Source of the DNA: Istiophorus platypterus
Taxonomy: Eukaryota; Chordata; Actinopteri; Istiophoriformes; Istiophoridae
Direction: 5' to 3'
Assembly: GCA_016859345.1 (NCBI GenBank)
Contig: CM029121.1
Span: 6,138,911 to 6,202,910, forward strand
Length of the DNA stretch: 64,000 bases
Below the pieces are notes generated by a model. That model did not search any database and was not told where the DNA came from. It was given only the letters and a program-made list of their open reading frames with translations. Shown here piece after piece: positions 37,718-48,768 of the stretch (its first letter is position 1; the number at the start of each line of letters is the position of its first letter). The position numbers were made by a program, and so were the translations under genes.

Positions 37718-37845
37718 GCGGATATGGACACTGACAGGAAATGTTTTCTATACACTGGAAGATACAAACCAAAATTTAGATGTGATTATACTTCATATTC
37801 TGAACTTTTCCTCCACCACACAATATAAAAATCTCATCAAATCTG
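37718..37845 (+). other. weak internal-exon candidate, 128 nt
   Basis: A T-rich tract ending TTTTACAG precedes it and GTGAGTGTG follows. One frame (starting at 37719) is open throughout: it begins RIWTLTGNVFYTLED and ends YKNLIKS. Both boundaries leave one base outside the codons. No family was recognised. A 42-codon open frame with GT/AG flanks can occur by chance in a window this size, so this is only a candidate. Confidence 0.2.
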
Positions 37846-38199
37846 GTGAGTGTGTGGTTTTCTGATGTTAAATAAGAATTCTTATTAATATTCTTCAAAA
37901 TGGTAACAGCTATTTCCTACATATGGCTGCCAACCTATGAAACTGCCAAGTGCAACTTTAATATTTGGGATACTCAAGTAAAGTACTGTAAAAAAATTGC
38001 TTCATCCCGTTTACAGAAAAACACTTTATTTGGAGGTAAAAAGAATCCTTTACTGAACAGAAAGACCAAGCTAGATACGATGGATCAAAGATGACCTAGA
38101 AAATGGGCCTTTAAACTGTGATGTTTATGAGGAACTGTTTGGGAAATAATTTTACTGTTTGCCCTCATTTTCTCTTCCAAATAAGTTTGGCAAACCTGA

Positions 38200-38620
38200 G
38201 GGTTAGTTTAAAAAATAGTTTGAACTTTTCAAGAAATACTGTTATTAAATTTCCTGCAGAGAGCTGAGAAGAGACTGATAGCACTCCTGTATCCATCCAT
38301 TAAATCTAAGGCTACAACCGGCAGATTATTTTATTTTAGCATAAAGGCTCTGAAAAATGGAAAGTAGCTAGCCCTGCTCTGGATGAAGTAACACAATCTG
38401 CTTACGAGCTCCTCTATAGCACAATAACTGACACATTATCTATCTTGTTTTTTTTTAATCCATTCAAGAAACAAAGCATAACAATGAAAAAGACAAGAAC
38501 TAGTTATTTACTTGTTTCCAGTTTTTATGCTGAGATAAACTGGTCAGCTTCTGGATCCTAGTTCATATTGAATGGACAGATGTAAGAGTGGTAACAATTG
38601 TCTCATCTATCTCTTATCAA
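38200..38620 (+). repeat. common teleost interspersed repeat, copy E2
   Basis: Blocks in order: TTTTCAAGAAATACTGTTAT, GAGAAGAGACTGATAGCACT, TTTTAGCATAAAGGCTCTGA, GCTAGCCCTGCTCTGGATGA, CTCCTCTATAGCAC and GACACATTATCTATCTTG. These follow the order of the abundant TTAGCATAAAGACTGG-type teleost repeat. E1 at 12240-12520 covers the earlier blocks. Confidence 0.75.
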
Positions 38621-39002
38621 GAAAATGTAAACATAATTTCTAAGATGTAAAACAACTATGAGTAGTTAATGTTAAATGTAATAGAAATGATGACAAAAGG
38701 TACAGATACAAATATAATATCCAAGTTTTAAAAAATGGCAATCATTCTTTGTAAAAATTGAATAATGTTTCTATGTCTTTTACTGGGTTACTGGGTTACA
38801 CCAGCATTTTTCTTACTTCTTTCTTTCCTCATTACAAAGCATTTATAAGGCTTCATTAAACTAAAATAAAGACTTTAAGGGCCTTTAATGATAATCGTGT
38901 TTTTCTTTGTCTTAGACTTTACTTACAGCTGGCAAATACTGCTTGCAAGTCCTGATAATTGTGTTATAGTATAGTGTTATAGTATCTATAGTTTATATGG
39001 TA
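38621..39002. other. no supported feature
   Basis: AT-rich DNA. Confidence 0.4.
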
Positions 39003-39043
39003 TTTCTCTCTCTCTTTCTCTCTCTTTCTCTCTCTCTCTCTCT

Positions 39044-39103
<60 letters not shown>
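39003..39103. repeat. compound (CT)n-(TA)n microsatellite
   Basis: About 44 bases of CT with TTT interruptions joined to about 28 TA units, then further AT-rich sequence to 39165. Confidence 0.97.
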
Positions 39104-39105
<2 letters not shown>

Positions 39106-39328
39106 TATATATTATATTTTTATATTTCCTAATTATATAATATATATTTATATAATTTTTTCCCTGTTTATTTACCACTTGTCTGCTTTTTTTGTGTATA
39201 TCTTGTACTCATCAAACCCGGCTCATTCTATCTGTCTTGCATCTTTTTTGTGTTGCCTCTTTATTCTTTCATGTCTTCTCTTTCAATCTTTTCTCTATCA
39301 TTTCTTTCTTGTCTTCCATCTCCTGCAG

Positions 39329-39366
39329 AGTGATAGCGGGCAGCCCGGCTGACATACAGTATGCTG
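39329..39366 (+). other. weak 38-nt exon candidate
   Basis: More than 100 bases of pyrimidine-rich DNA end in CATCTCCTGCAG, an excellent acceptor shape. The next 38 bases are much GC-richer than the surroundings and are followed by GTACGC, a poor donor. The open frame reads VIAGSPADIQYAG. GSPAD also occurs in PDZ domains, but here it is not followed by the usual glycine/leucine and GD positions. Too short to assign. Confidence 0.18.
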
Positions 39367-39399
39367 GTACGCTAGCACTTTCCCTCTAAAAGGGACATT

Positions 39400-39870
39400 T
39401 TGCCAGAGACTGAGATGGACAGTGGGAGAGAGAAGATAGGGTGGGAGGTGGAGAAGGAATAGAGGAATGAAGGTAGAAAGACTGATAAAAAGATCTACTT
39501 CTTCTCCCCCCGTCTCTTAGTGCTTTCCATCTCCCTTTTCCTATCCCCTTTTCTCAGTCTCTCTCACTCCCTCCCTCTCTCTGGCCTTTTCATTGTATTG
39601 ATCAGTAACAGGCAGCAAAAAAAATGCCTTGTGATATTTAGCAGGTGGGAAAGAGGGAGGCAGAGATAGAGATACAGGGAGGGAAGAGAGAAGAAAAAGA
39701 TGCAGGCTGGGAAAATGAGACAGCGAGAAAGACAGAAAGGAGGGGATGGTCCGTCTGAATGTTCCATCAAAAAAAATCAACTGCAGCATCTCATGAGAGA
39801 TAGAGATAGAAGAAAAGACAGAGAAGGGACACAGGCGGTTAATCGCTCTCTCTATCACACTCTGACACAC
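39400..39870. repeat. purine/pyrimidine strand-biased low-complexity region
   Basis: GA-rich, then CT-rich (39500-39590), then GA-rich (39640-39840). Open frames on both strands reflect composition. Confidence 0.65.
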
Positions 39871-40689
39871 AAACGTATGCACATACATACATGCAATTCA
39901 GTTTCAATGAGACCTCCTGGAATGGATAGTATAATCCTGTCAAAGCCCTAAAACCCTTTGTAACAGAGACAGTTGTGTGGGTTTGTGTGTCTGTGTGTTT
40001 CACATCGGCAGTTTGTTTCTATGTGGCAATGAAGATTCATATTCACACTGTGCAACCTGACCATTGCATAGAAGAATGCTTAGAAAGTGGGCATTGTAAA
40101 AAGAGCAGAACATTTAAAGTAATAAAAAATAATGAAAAAAAACAATAAAGCAATAATGACTTCTGATATAATATTTTCAAGTTACAGTGTTTCTAACCAA
40201 TATTGTTATTACAATTTAGTTATTAGTTTCTATAAAGTAAACTCTAAGCTAACAAAGTATGATCACTAAAGCAGTAGGCTGGTGTTAAGGTCCTCCCAGA
40301 GTCCACTTCTGAGTAAACCTGTCTAGGTTTTTAAAGAGAAAAAGTTAACAGCTGCTTAGATTTACCACCTACATTCAATAATAAAATCACAAATGGAAAA
40401 AACAAAAACATGACTAATGGCTGGTATGTCACATCTACAGAGATGATACCCGATTGATACCCTTAGTGCCATTGCTAGCACCTCTGCATTGTAGCTTCTT
40501 AGGGTAACCTTCCTATTAGCTTCACAGACTGCTAGGACAAGCTGCTTTGCATCCCTGAACCCTGAGCTTCCAAATTAAAATCTTTTAAAGTGATAAGCTT
40601 AATACGATGATATGATGTTCCAAAAATTTTAATGGGAGAGTCTATTAACTCAGTCTGCTAGTTGTGGACATTAAGCAACCACCTACTGA
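39871..40689. other. no supported feature
   Basis: AT-rich; no recognised element. Confidence 0.4.
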
Positions 40690-41060
40690 CAGTGCCGAAT
40701 CAAAGGAATAACCTGAAAAATTAAGAAATGAATGGAAAAATTGGATGACAGTTTCCCCATTCATAGGGCACAAGGGATCACTAAAGAGTTCCATGAGTAC
40801 AAAAATGAATCATATGCTACGGCCTTCACATGCACCAAACCTCATCCTATTGGAACATCTATAAGAGATTTTGGATGGACATCTTAGACAGATATGAGGG
40901 GATATCTTTTGGAACAATTACGTCCATCCTTCCAGTAGCGTTCCAGAGACTGGTAGAATCATGCCAAGGTGCATTGATACCATTCTGGTGGCTCATGGTG
41001 GCCAAACACCTTACTAAGACATTTTATGTTTGTTTTTCCTTGTCACTCGTCTTTAGATTG
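40690..41060 (+). mobile_element. degenerate Tc1-like transposase, C-terminal part
   Basis: PIHRAQ (near 40757), then EFHEYKN, a shift of frame, HML.PSHAPNL, LEHL, an in-frame stop, EILDGHL, and a final AHGGQTPY followed by a stop at 41015-41017. These align in order with the C-terminal half of the Tc1-like relic at 9600-10262 (PIHRA, DEYENN, NHMLWLLSPDL, TEH, CGPTPY). The N-terminal half, including the first catalytic Asp, is absent. It is the same subfamily, independently decayed. Confidence 0.8.
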
Positions 41061-41439
41061 TTTGGCTTGGGAAAGACTTTCTCATTCTTTTTCTAAACAG
41101 TGTAAAGACCTAATCCAATTATAAGTAGAAATTCTTGGCAGACATTTTTTTGTTTGGTCAATTTCCAACTTTGAATTTCAAAGTGGCTAAAGCCTGCTCA
41201 ATAATATGTCACCAGATTACATCACAAACTGTAAAAAATGAACCCATGGGACATCTGTACAAGCATCTTTTTATGACCTATAATCAAGTTTTATTGTTAG
41301 GTGAAATTATGGGTAGTTTGACAAAACACAGGACTGTCATACAGGAGACCGCTGTTCCTTTCCCATTTGAAACCAATTAACAACATAGATTCTTTTATTC
41401 ATGAACCTTCCACAGCCTTAACTGTGTGTTCATTACTGT
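41061..41439. other. no supported feature
   Basis: The open frame 41135-41380 (81 codons) follows the Tc1 stop but shows no transposase motif. Confidence 0.4.
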
Positions 41440-41560
41440 AACCATGATGACGAAGGTCCTCTAAACTTAAGTAAATACAAACCAACACCTTTTCCTAAAC
41501 CTACACCCATGTAATATTTACGCCCTAAACCTAACCAACCTAAAGTTAGGGATAAAGTTT
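41440..41560 (-). repeat. teleost repeat, copy F3 (diverged)
   Basis: CTAAACTTAAGTAAATACAA, CCTTTTCCTAAACCTACACC and CCTAAACCTAACCAACC resemble the reverse complement of F1. Confidence 0.45.
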
Positions 41561-41929
41561 GAAGTGATGGTAATTAGATTGGCTCTCCTGCAAAGCAAAC
41601 TGATCAAAATGATGGCGTTTTCATTTTAATATGGGTTTGTAACCTGACATAGGCTTATTGTTGTTTAGCAAGCTAAGTAAGTCGAGCTCTTGTTCCTTTT
41701 TACCATTGAAACATTGAGCTGCAGCTAAAACACAGCAAGAGAGCTCAGCTAGTCGTAGGCTAGTTAATGCTGAATGTAAAAGATTGTAATTTTAATCAGA
41801 TATTAATAAAATGAAAAAAGGATTTTATACATTTTTGCAAATGTATTAGAAAGGAAAAACTGATAGTCCGTGTTCCATGATTGGATTTGATGCATCAAAA
41901 CAATGCTCAGATATGACTTATGTCTTGTT

Positions 41930-42400
41930 TGGAGTCTTCACCACCAATTTGAAATTGCTGTGAAAACCATATGATAACTTGTTTTGCTTTGTCTGAAGAT
42001 CATCTCTGCAAATTTAGGCGAAGATCGGACAAAATTTGTGGAAACCTTTTAGACTTTTCCATAAAATCCAATATGGCAGAAACTGACATCAGGGTGCATT
42101 GAACTTGGCTTGATACAAGTAATCCAACAGCACCAGATTTTTGAAAATATGACATGCTATTCAAAAGTTAAAAGCATGAGCGTACCTCCAACTTTGACCC
42201 ATTTGTAGCACTAGAGTCCTTGAGATGCAGACGTGAAACTTGGTGTAAACAATAAGGGGACTGTCCGCAATCATTTCACACCTTTTTATGGTTCTAGGGG
42301 CTGCCATAGATTTCAGTGGCAGGGGAAGAAGATGAAGGAGAAAAGGTAGAAACACAGAAGTTGCCTATGCAGCTTTGCTACTAGGCCCTCAATGATCATC
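41930..42400 (+). repeat. teleost interspersed repeat, family G
   Basis: GCGAAGATCGGACAAAATTT, GTGGAAACCTTTTAGAC, AATCCAATATGGCAGAAACT, GTGAAACTTGGTGTAAACAA and a final GCAGCTTTGCTACTAGGCCC follow the order of a common percomorph repeat, recalled from memory. Class unknown. Confidence 0.6.
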
Positions 42401-43846
42401 AGCATTTAATCATACAGAACTTGTTCATATTGCAATATAATTTGATCGATGTGTGACCTTAGACTCCTTCAGACGTTTCAGGGCTAAGTCATGGATCTCC
42501 ATTGGCACAGGAACCATCCCTGGTCTTGAATACAGAATGTGAGTGAGTTGGGACTAGTTTGTCCAGCTCAAGGAATTTACATTAATTTAAAAAATTGTGA
42601 GAAAACTGACATTATAGTCAATAGAATTGACTGTTGCAACTAAATTTTTCGACAATCTTAAAAAAATGTGATATAAATGTGACTGAATCATTAAGCTCTA
42701 CTCAATAGTATAACAGACCAAACACTTATGCCTTAGTATTATTATGCATTGTTATACACCTGATATTCTGTGGTTATTGGCTCTCCTACAATGGAAATAA
42801 GAGCTTACCTGAATTGTTTTATTTCTTGTACAGTATGTTTAAGTGAGATTTTAAAATGTCAGCAGGATATTGGTGTAAAAAAACCCTCAATGACTCTCAA
42901 AGAAGAATTAGGACTTCCTATTGGTCAACTAATCCAGTCCTCACATGACAGAAAATATAGTTTACAGAATTTTAGAGTCTTGAAGGTGAAAATGCATGGG
43001 AAGTCCTTAGATGTTAACACTGGTGTTTTCAACTGTCATCTCTTTCCCTCTGTCTCTTTCAATTATACTAATAAAACACGACATCCATGGATAACAGCAT
43101 AATAGCCATCGTAAGTCATCATACATACTTATTTAATTGGTCATTATGTCTCTGTTACTGTCTTTGAGACTGTTTGTACTGGCAACATCAAGGAAGCACC
43201 TTAAATTAAACTCTGTCTACTGAAATACAGAATTGAGCTGAATTGAATTTTATTCCCACAAAAGAACTGTGCTATGCAGCAATCTTTCATCCTCAAGGTC
43301 AAGGTATTTTCATCACACTTTCCTCCTTCAAGAATGAGTGTTTGTTTGAAAGGGCAAGGAAAATAAGACAGGCAAAGAAAAAGAGGAAAATATGAAGTTG
43401 GTTAGAGAGAATGCAGTATTGATGAGACAACAAATATTGTACATTTCATAAACCTTGACCTGGGCAAAACAGGAAGAGGAAATCAGAAAGAAAAGAGAGG
43501 TGATGAACAATGAAACAAAGGAAGGGGAAAAAGAAGAGAAGGACAAGATAAGAGACAGGATGTTGGTAAGCATTTTTCTTATTTCCATATCTGTCCGAGG
43601 ACATCTTTTTATGCTAATCACGTCCTCCGTAAGAACACAAGCATGATGTGGCCTGCTTTGTCCACTATGGTCTGAAGCACAATGAGTAGGGTTTCAGCAT
43701 TTCAGACTGCAGAGGCAGGGAAAATGCGAAAAAGGCTTTTATGCAACAATACTCTGCGTTTTCAATCTAGTATTTATAAAAAATATTCATAAAACATTAA
43801 ATTAGGCTCTAAATTTTACACATATATTCGCCATTATTTAACACAG

Positions 43847-43848
<2 letters not shown>
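42401..43848. other. no supported gene
   Basis: The open frame 42770-43102 (110 codons) sits in AT-rich DNA without a recognised domain. 43330-43570 is purine-rich. Confidence 0.4.

Positions 43849-43901
<53 letters not shown>
43849..43901. repeat. (CA)n microsatellite
   Basis: About 26 CA units, 100 bases upstream of the gypsy relic. Confidence 0.98.
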
Positions 43902-43902
<1 letters not shown>

Positions 43903-44000
43903 GTAAACTCCAAGTAAAGAATAATTTTTTGCAACCCTGAACTGTGTCCCAAGTTACACATCTTGCGTTGTGGTTACCAGTGTATGAGTGCAAACTGGCC

Positions 44001-45122
44001 ATGATGGACTCTGCTTACGTGCAAGCTTCTGTCCGGTCTCAGCATATTGCAAGAGCATACCAAATGTCACAAGGGCTTCCAGTCCTCCATCAGCAGGACT
44101 GTTTCTGCTCTTGCTGTTGAGCCACCACAAATTCCTGTGTCTTCTCTGCTGCCCTCTTCTTTTTTTCATCAATCCAGACCACAGTTTTTCCAGTAACTCT
44201 GGCAACTTCTGCGCATTCCTGGTACAGGAAACTGCTGGCCACTGCATTTCCTACTGAATGAGCTAAGTTGGCGTACATCAACACTCACCTGAACAGTCAA
44301 GCTGAGGCCTGGGTGACCTCAGAGTGGGCCCAAAATTCCCCCATCTACTACTCCTTGGATCTTAACCAGTACATCTCCAATTACCGGGATGACATCCTCA
44401 TCTTCTCTCCAGTTGAACAAGCCCACACACAGCATATCTGACAAGTCCTGCAGTGCCTTCTAGATCATCAGCTCTTTGTCAAAGCTGAAAAGTGTAAGTT
44501 ACATATCTCATCAGTTATGTTCCTGGTCTTCATTGTCTCTCAGAACTGTATCCAGATGCACAATGCTAACAACAGTGCTAGCCAACTTCCACAGAAAGAA
44601 AATTCATCCCAACTTTCCTTTGTTATCTCTAGTTTGTGGTAGAGGTGAATGCTTCAGATGTAGGCGTCGGGGCTGTTCTTTCTCAATGTTCCCCAGGGGA
44701 TAACAAGTTGCATCCCTGTGCCTTCCTTTCCAGGAAGCACTGGTGGAAGTCAAAGTGGTGGTAGAAGAATGGAGGCAGTGGTTGGAGGGAGCAGAACGGA
44801 TATTCTCGGTGTGGACCGACCAGAAGAACCTCAAATACATCTGGACAGCTTAAAGACTTAACCCAAGACTTACAAGGTGGGCCCTTTTTTTCAATAGATT
44901 CAACTTTACTCTTTCTTATTGTCCAGGCGCTGAGAACATTAAACCCCATGCTCTGTTTCACCAGTTTGACTGCTTTCTCCTCCTCTGCGACGGGGGCCAT
45001 TACACCAACACTAACACTCCTGCACTGGATGGTTTGCCCACTGAACCGGTTGCTCAGTCCTAATCCTCTCTGCTCTTAGGTGATGCACAGGGCTCACTCC
45101 TCCCTCTTCTTCTACCATCCTG
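44001..45122 (+). mobile_element. Ty3/gypsy LTR retrotransposon relic (gag joined to pol)
   Basis: Pieces of a gypsy polyprotein appear in family order but in changing frames. Gag: MMDSAY start (44001), SGNFCAFLVQ (near 44198), KLAYI and AEAWVTSEWAQNSP (near 44301). Pol joins abruptly: YRDDILIFSP (44382 on; YxDD reverse-transcriptase core with Arg), HQLFVKAEKCK, LANFHRKKIHPNF, then RNase H: VEVNASDVGVGAVLSQ (near 44639), EEWRQWLEGAE, VWTDQKNLKYI and RLNPR...RWALFFNRFNF. The gag C-terminus, zinc knuckle, protease and the front half of RT are missing between 44340 and 44382. A second gap removes the segment just before RNase H, and integrase is absent. Stops and frameshifts are frequent. The element normally makes virus-like particles and integrates by integrase; this copy is dead. 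Confidence 0.9.
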
Positions 45123-45445
45123 GGATAAGGTAAAAAATATGGAATATGAAATATGAAATATCTTTGTTATTGGCCAAGTTAATATGTAAAAAATGAAACT
45201 AACTTTCTAAGTTGTTCCTCCAACTGATTGTGTGTACGTAAAGCACAAATTCAAAATTGAATTAAAAATTGAATTCATAACTGAGAATTGACAACTAATT
45301 AACAACTGAGACCTAATTTGACTTAATAGCCTGCTGTCAATATTAGAATAATTCATCAGTGTTTAAACACTTAAAACCAGAAAACTATCCACAGGTGGAC
45401 ACAATATTTAAACTACATATTCACATATTCATTGTAATGATGTTG
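45123..45445. other. AT-rich spacer between two retroelements
   Basis: No recognisable continuation of the gypsy relic, and no LTR end. Confidence 0.5.
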
Positions 45446-46690
45446 GTTAGAGTCATTAAAGTCACCTGAGGCCAAGTGCCAATGACAATGGTTTTTGGAG
45501 TCACCTGAGGCCAACTGTGAATGTTTGTTTATTCTCCTGAGAAGAGATGAAAGGACAGCTTTATAGGTGTGGTATATATGGTGTCCTAGACCTCATCCTC
45601 TGTTGAGGGATAGTTTCTCTACTTTGAAATAGTGTCCTTCATTCCTCTTTTAGAACTACCTGTCTTCCCTATCCAAAATATGTACATTGTGGTCATTGAA
45701 TGAGCGTCCCTTAGCCTTTAGGTGTAGGTACCGTTGAGTCTCTGTTTAATGATTGTCTAGTTTCGCCAATATATAGGTTTTTGTATTCATCATTGCATCG
45801 GACTACACTTGACTGCTTTGCTGGGTGTGTGGTGTGCGGTTTTTGGGATGTACCAGTTTCTGTCTGAGTTCATAGTGCTGGGTTTTAAAAACAGGCAGAT
45901 ATGGTGATTTAGTGAAGATCCACGGGAGTTTCTCAGATACTAGAGACAAATATGGGATAACAATGTTATTGTGTCTACTCTTCCTGGGTCTTGTGGCCAT
46001 TTTCACAATGGTCCAGTTAGGGTATCCATAGGCTTTCAGAGAATCCTTCAGGTGTTGGTGCGCCTTATCAGCTTGGTGTTGCAGGTTTCTGATAACTCCT
46101 AGCTTGTGTTCCAGTGGGTGGTGAGAATAGAATAGCAGGTACTTTTCTGTGTGTGTGGGTGTCATGTATACTCCAATGCTGGGGCTCCTGTCTTCTTCAA
46201 TCTGTACAGCACAATCCAAAAATGTCAAACTGTTGTTACTGACATCTTTTCATGTGAACTTTATATTTCTGTCCACTGAGTTGATGTGTACAGTAAAGGC
46301 TTTGACTTCCCTGGTTTTAAGATTCACCCATGTGTCATCCACATATCTAAAAAAAATGACTTGGTGCTATTCACTGGAAAGAGTTAAGGGCCCTGCTTTC
46401 CACTTCCTCCATGTATAGATTGGTCACGGTGGGGGATACTGGAGAGCCCAGGGCACAGCTATCCTTTTGACTGGGAAACGCACCGTTGAACTGTAAATAG
46501 GTGGTATTCAGACAGAAGTCCAATAGTTCAATTATCTGGTCCGAGAACTGTTTTTGGTTGGTTCTGTTATGAAAGTGGTGTCATGTAATAGCCACAGGCT
46601 TACATTTTCCACTGCCTCCGTAGGTGGAAAGCATATAAACAGTGAGGTTTCATCAAAGGACACCATGATATCATCTTGGACCTTTGTTTG
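45446..46690 (-). mobile_element. Penelope-like element relic, minus-strand copy
   Basis: Read from 46690 downward. Reverse transcriptase: DDIMVSFDETSLF (near 46665), LGSPVSP (near 46450), RYVDDTWVN (about 46348-46325, after a +1 slip in a T8 run), then LDCAVQIEEDRSPSIGVY (46215-46160), HHPLEHKLGVIRNLQHQADK and NIVIPYLSLVSEKLPWI. The C-terminal part has KLVHPKNRTPH and LYIGET (45778-45761), the YIG core of a GIY-YIG endonuclease, followed by a deletion. Stops and shifts abound outside a 141-codon open stretch (46228-45803). Penelope-like elements use such RT plus GIY-YIG proteins for target-primed insertion. The N-terminus is missing. Confidence 0.88.
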
Positions 46691-47224
46691 AATGGTCACA
46701 AGATCCAGGAAGTACACCAACACTGCTGGTGATGAGGAAAAGAATAGACACGATAACATTGTTACCAATATTTGTCTGGAGTATCTGAGAAACTGCAGAG
46801 GATCTTCAGTAAGCATCACATCCCTGTGTTTTTTAAACCCAGCAACATCTTCAGACAGAAACCTGCTACATCCCAAAGACCGCACACCACACACCAAGAA
46901 AAACAATCCAGTGTATACAGACCAACTCCCCAGGACAAGACTCAACAGTTTACCTACACCTAAAGGCTAAGGGACACTCATTCAATGACCACAATGTTCA
47001 TATTTTAGATAGGGAGGACAGGTGGTTTGAAAGAGGAGTAAAGGAGGCTTTCTGTGTCAAAGCAGAGAAACTATCCCTCAACAGAGGATGAGGTCTAGGA
47101 CACCATCTATCCCACACCTATAATGCTGTCCTTTCATCTCTTCCCGGGAGTTAAACAAACACCTGGTGAATCCAAAAACCATGGTCATTGGCACTTGGCC
47201 TCAGGTGACTTTAATGACTCTAAC
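46691..47224 (+). mobile_element. Penelope-like element relic, plus-strand copy
   Basis: A 5'-truncated second copy runs away from the first. NIVTNICLEYL-type sequence matches the minus copy's NIVIPYLSLVSEKL; then FSKHHIPVFFKPSN, HPKDRTPHT, a deletion of most of the GIY-YIG domain, GHSFNDHNVHILDREDRWFE (near 46974-47033), ERGVKEAFCVKAEKLSLNRG and a stop. The last 54 bases (47171-47224) are the reverse complement of 45446-45499 with one mismatch, marking a shared 3' end. Frames change at least twice. Confidence 0.87.
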
Positions 47225-48564
47225 AACTATTGATACAACAACAAAATCAATACTGATACCAAGTGGTATCAGTGACCTTGATAACGACCCCCTCAAGGCT
47301 AAATATCTTGGTTTCCAGATATGAGATCCTCCCATGAATAGCTAGAACACAACAGGCCAGAAAAGATACTTGAAAGGTTCACACAGACCTCCCTGGCATT
47401 GGGCTCAGGTCAGTGGTTAGTTACCCATCATGGATGATGGGCTCTTGATGTCCCTTTGATTGTCCTTGTTTAGGTCACAAACAAATACTACCCAACACAA
47501 GGATTTCAGACCCATAAATACCAATAATTATTTTTATACATTATAACATAATCTCCATATTTACTTACACCGTTTCGATCACATAAAATGGAAGCTTTGT
47601 GACATTTCCTGATTTTATATTCACAAAATTCAGGAATAACAAATGTTAGCATTTGGAGTGTGCAAACAAATGGATACAGATACCGTCTTTATAATGCAAA
47701 GAAAAGGACTGAAGACAACCTACCTTAAGTTGTCACAAGGCATCCCATCATCATCATCATTATCACATGCAGACTGCTTAAATAAAACCATTATCTTAAA
47801 ACAATTTGTGGCGCCAGCCAGCAAAGTTTTTCTCTTTTTTTGATGCACGCATTGCCAACTGTTGGTTTTCTCTTTCTATCCACGTTTTAGCAACTAGTGC
47901 TAGATAATATTAACAAATACTAGACACTAACTGAAGCTGTGATGCAGTTGTGTCACTGCATCAAAGATGACCTAATACACAATATATATATAGATATTTA
48001 AGCTCTATATACGTTATATAATGCCAAGGTTGGGAAAAAAATGCCAGCCCTCAGAAAACTGACCCATTTGGAAAATTCCATAACTTCCCAATGCCAAGTC
48101 CATGCCTTATCTCCTCTAAGGTTCTCTGATAGCCTGCATGACCACAGATTAATAAAGCATGCAGAAAAGGTCTATGCTAGCCAACACTTGTAGAACATAT
48201 TAGAGTCAAACTGTGCCAGTCAGGCATGACCAAATGAATACACCACCAGATGAGTTTCTTCCTTGATGCCAAGACCCATTGAACTTGCCAGACTGGGCAA
48301 ATTCCTCACCTTGCAGACATGAAAGTATCATCAATCTTAACATCAAAACATAAACACCATCCACAAGAAAGTGAGTAAGCTTCTTTTCCAAAAATGTCCA
48401 ACTATTCTTCTCAAGGTGATGCCTTTATAAGACCTCTGTCTGCTCCAAACCCGTCTGCTATATCTGCTGCTTTTCTGAGTTCTTGCAGTTATTTTTTCTA
48501 GGTTTGTTTGAGTGTAATCCATGTGTACATTTATGCATATGCTTTCTTATGTATGGATTATGAA
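47225..48564. other. no supported gene; short palindrome at 47252-47273
   Basis: ACTGATACCA and TGGTATCAGT flank AG at 47252-47273, just outside the Penelope-like copy. The remainder is AT-rich. Confidence 0.45.
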
Positions 48565-48768
48565 ATATGTTAGTTTGTCCAATTAGTCTTAAACCTCTTA
48601 AAATGGAAGGATTATGTATAAAATGTCCATCATTCCTGAATGGTTCATGTGATATTTTTGTTAAAGCTCTTCAATTAAAGCTGAAAGTCTACACTAAAAT
48701 CACATCTTTGTTTCAAATATCTTGAATGGTAATGTCAAACTCTCCAAATATTTATGTACCTAACTATA
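48565..48768 (+). mobile_element. Tc1-like transposon 3' end
   Basis: GTTTGTCCAATTAGTCTTAA, GGTTCATGTGATATTTTTGT, TCTTCAATTAAAGCTGAAAG, AATCACATCTTTG and the terminal CCAAATATTTATGTACCTAA followed by CTATA match the 3' untranslated part and inverted repeat of a common fish Tc1 family, recalled from memory. The matching left terminus was not found upstream, so this is a truncated copy without transposase. Confidence 0.8.

Noticed and set aside
43954..44284. Minus-strand frames (97 and 64 codons) that look protein-like
   Set aside because: They lie antisense to the gag part of the gypsy relic, which explains the lack of stops and the composition.
46532..46945. 137-codon minus-strand frame treated as a single protein
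   Set aside because: It is a chimera: the first half is antisense to the plus-strand Penelope copy, and only the second half is genuine RT sequence.
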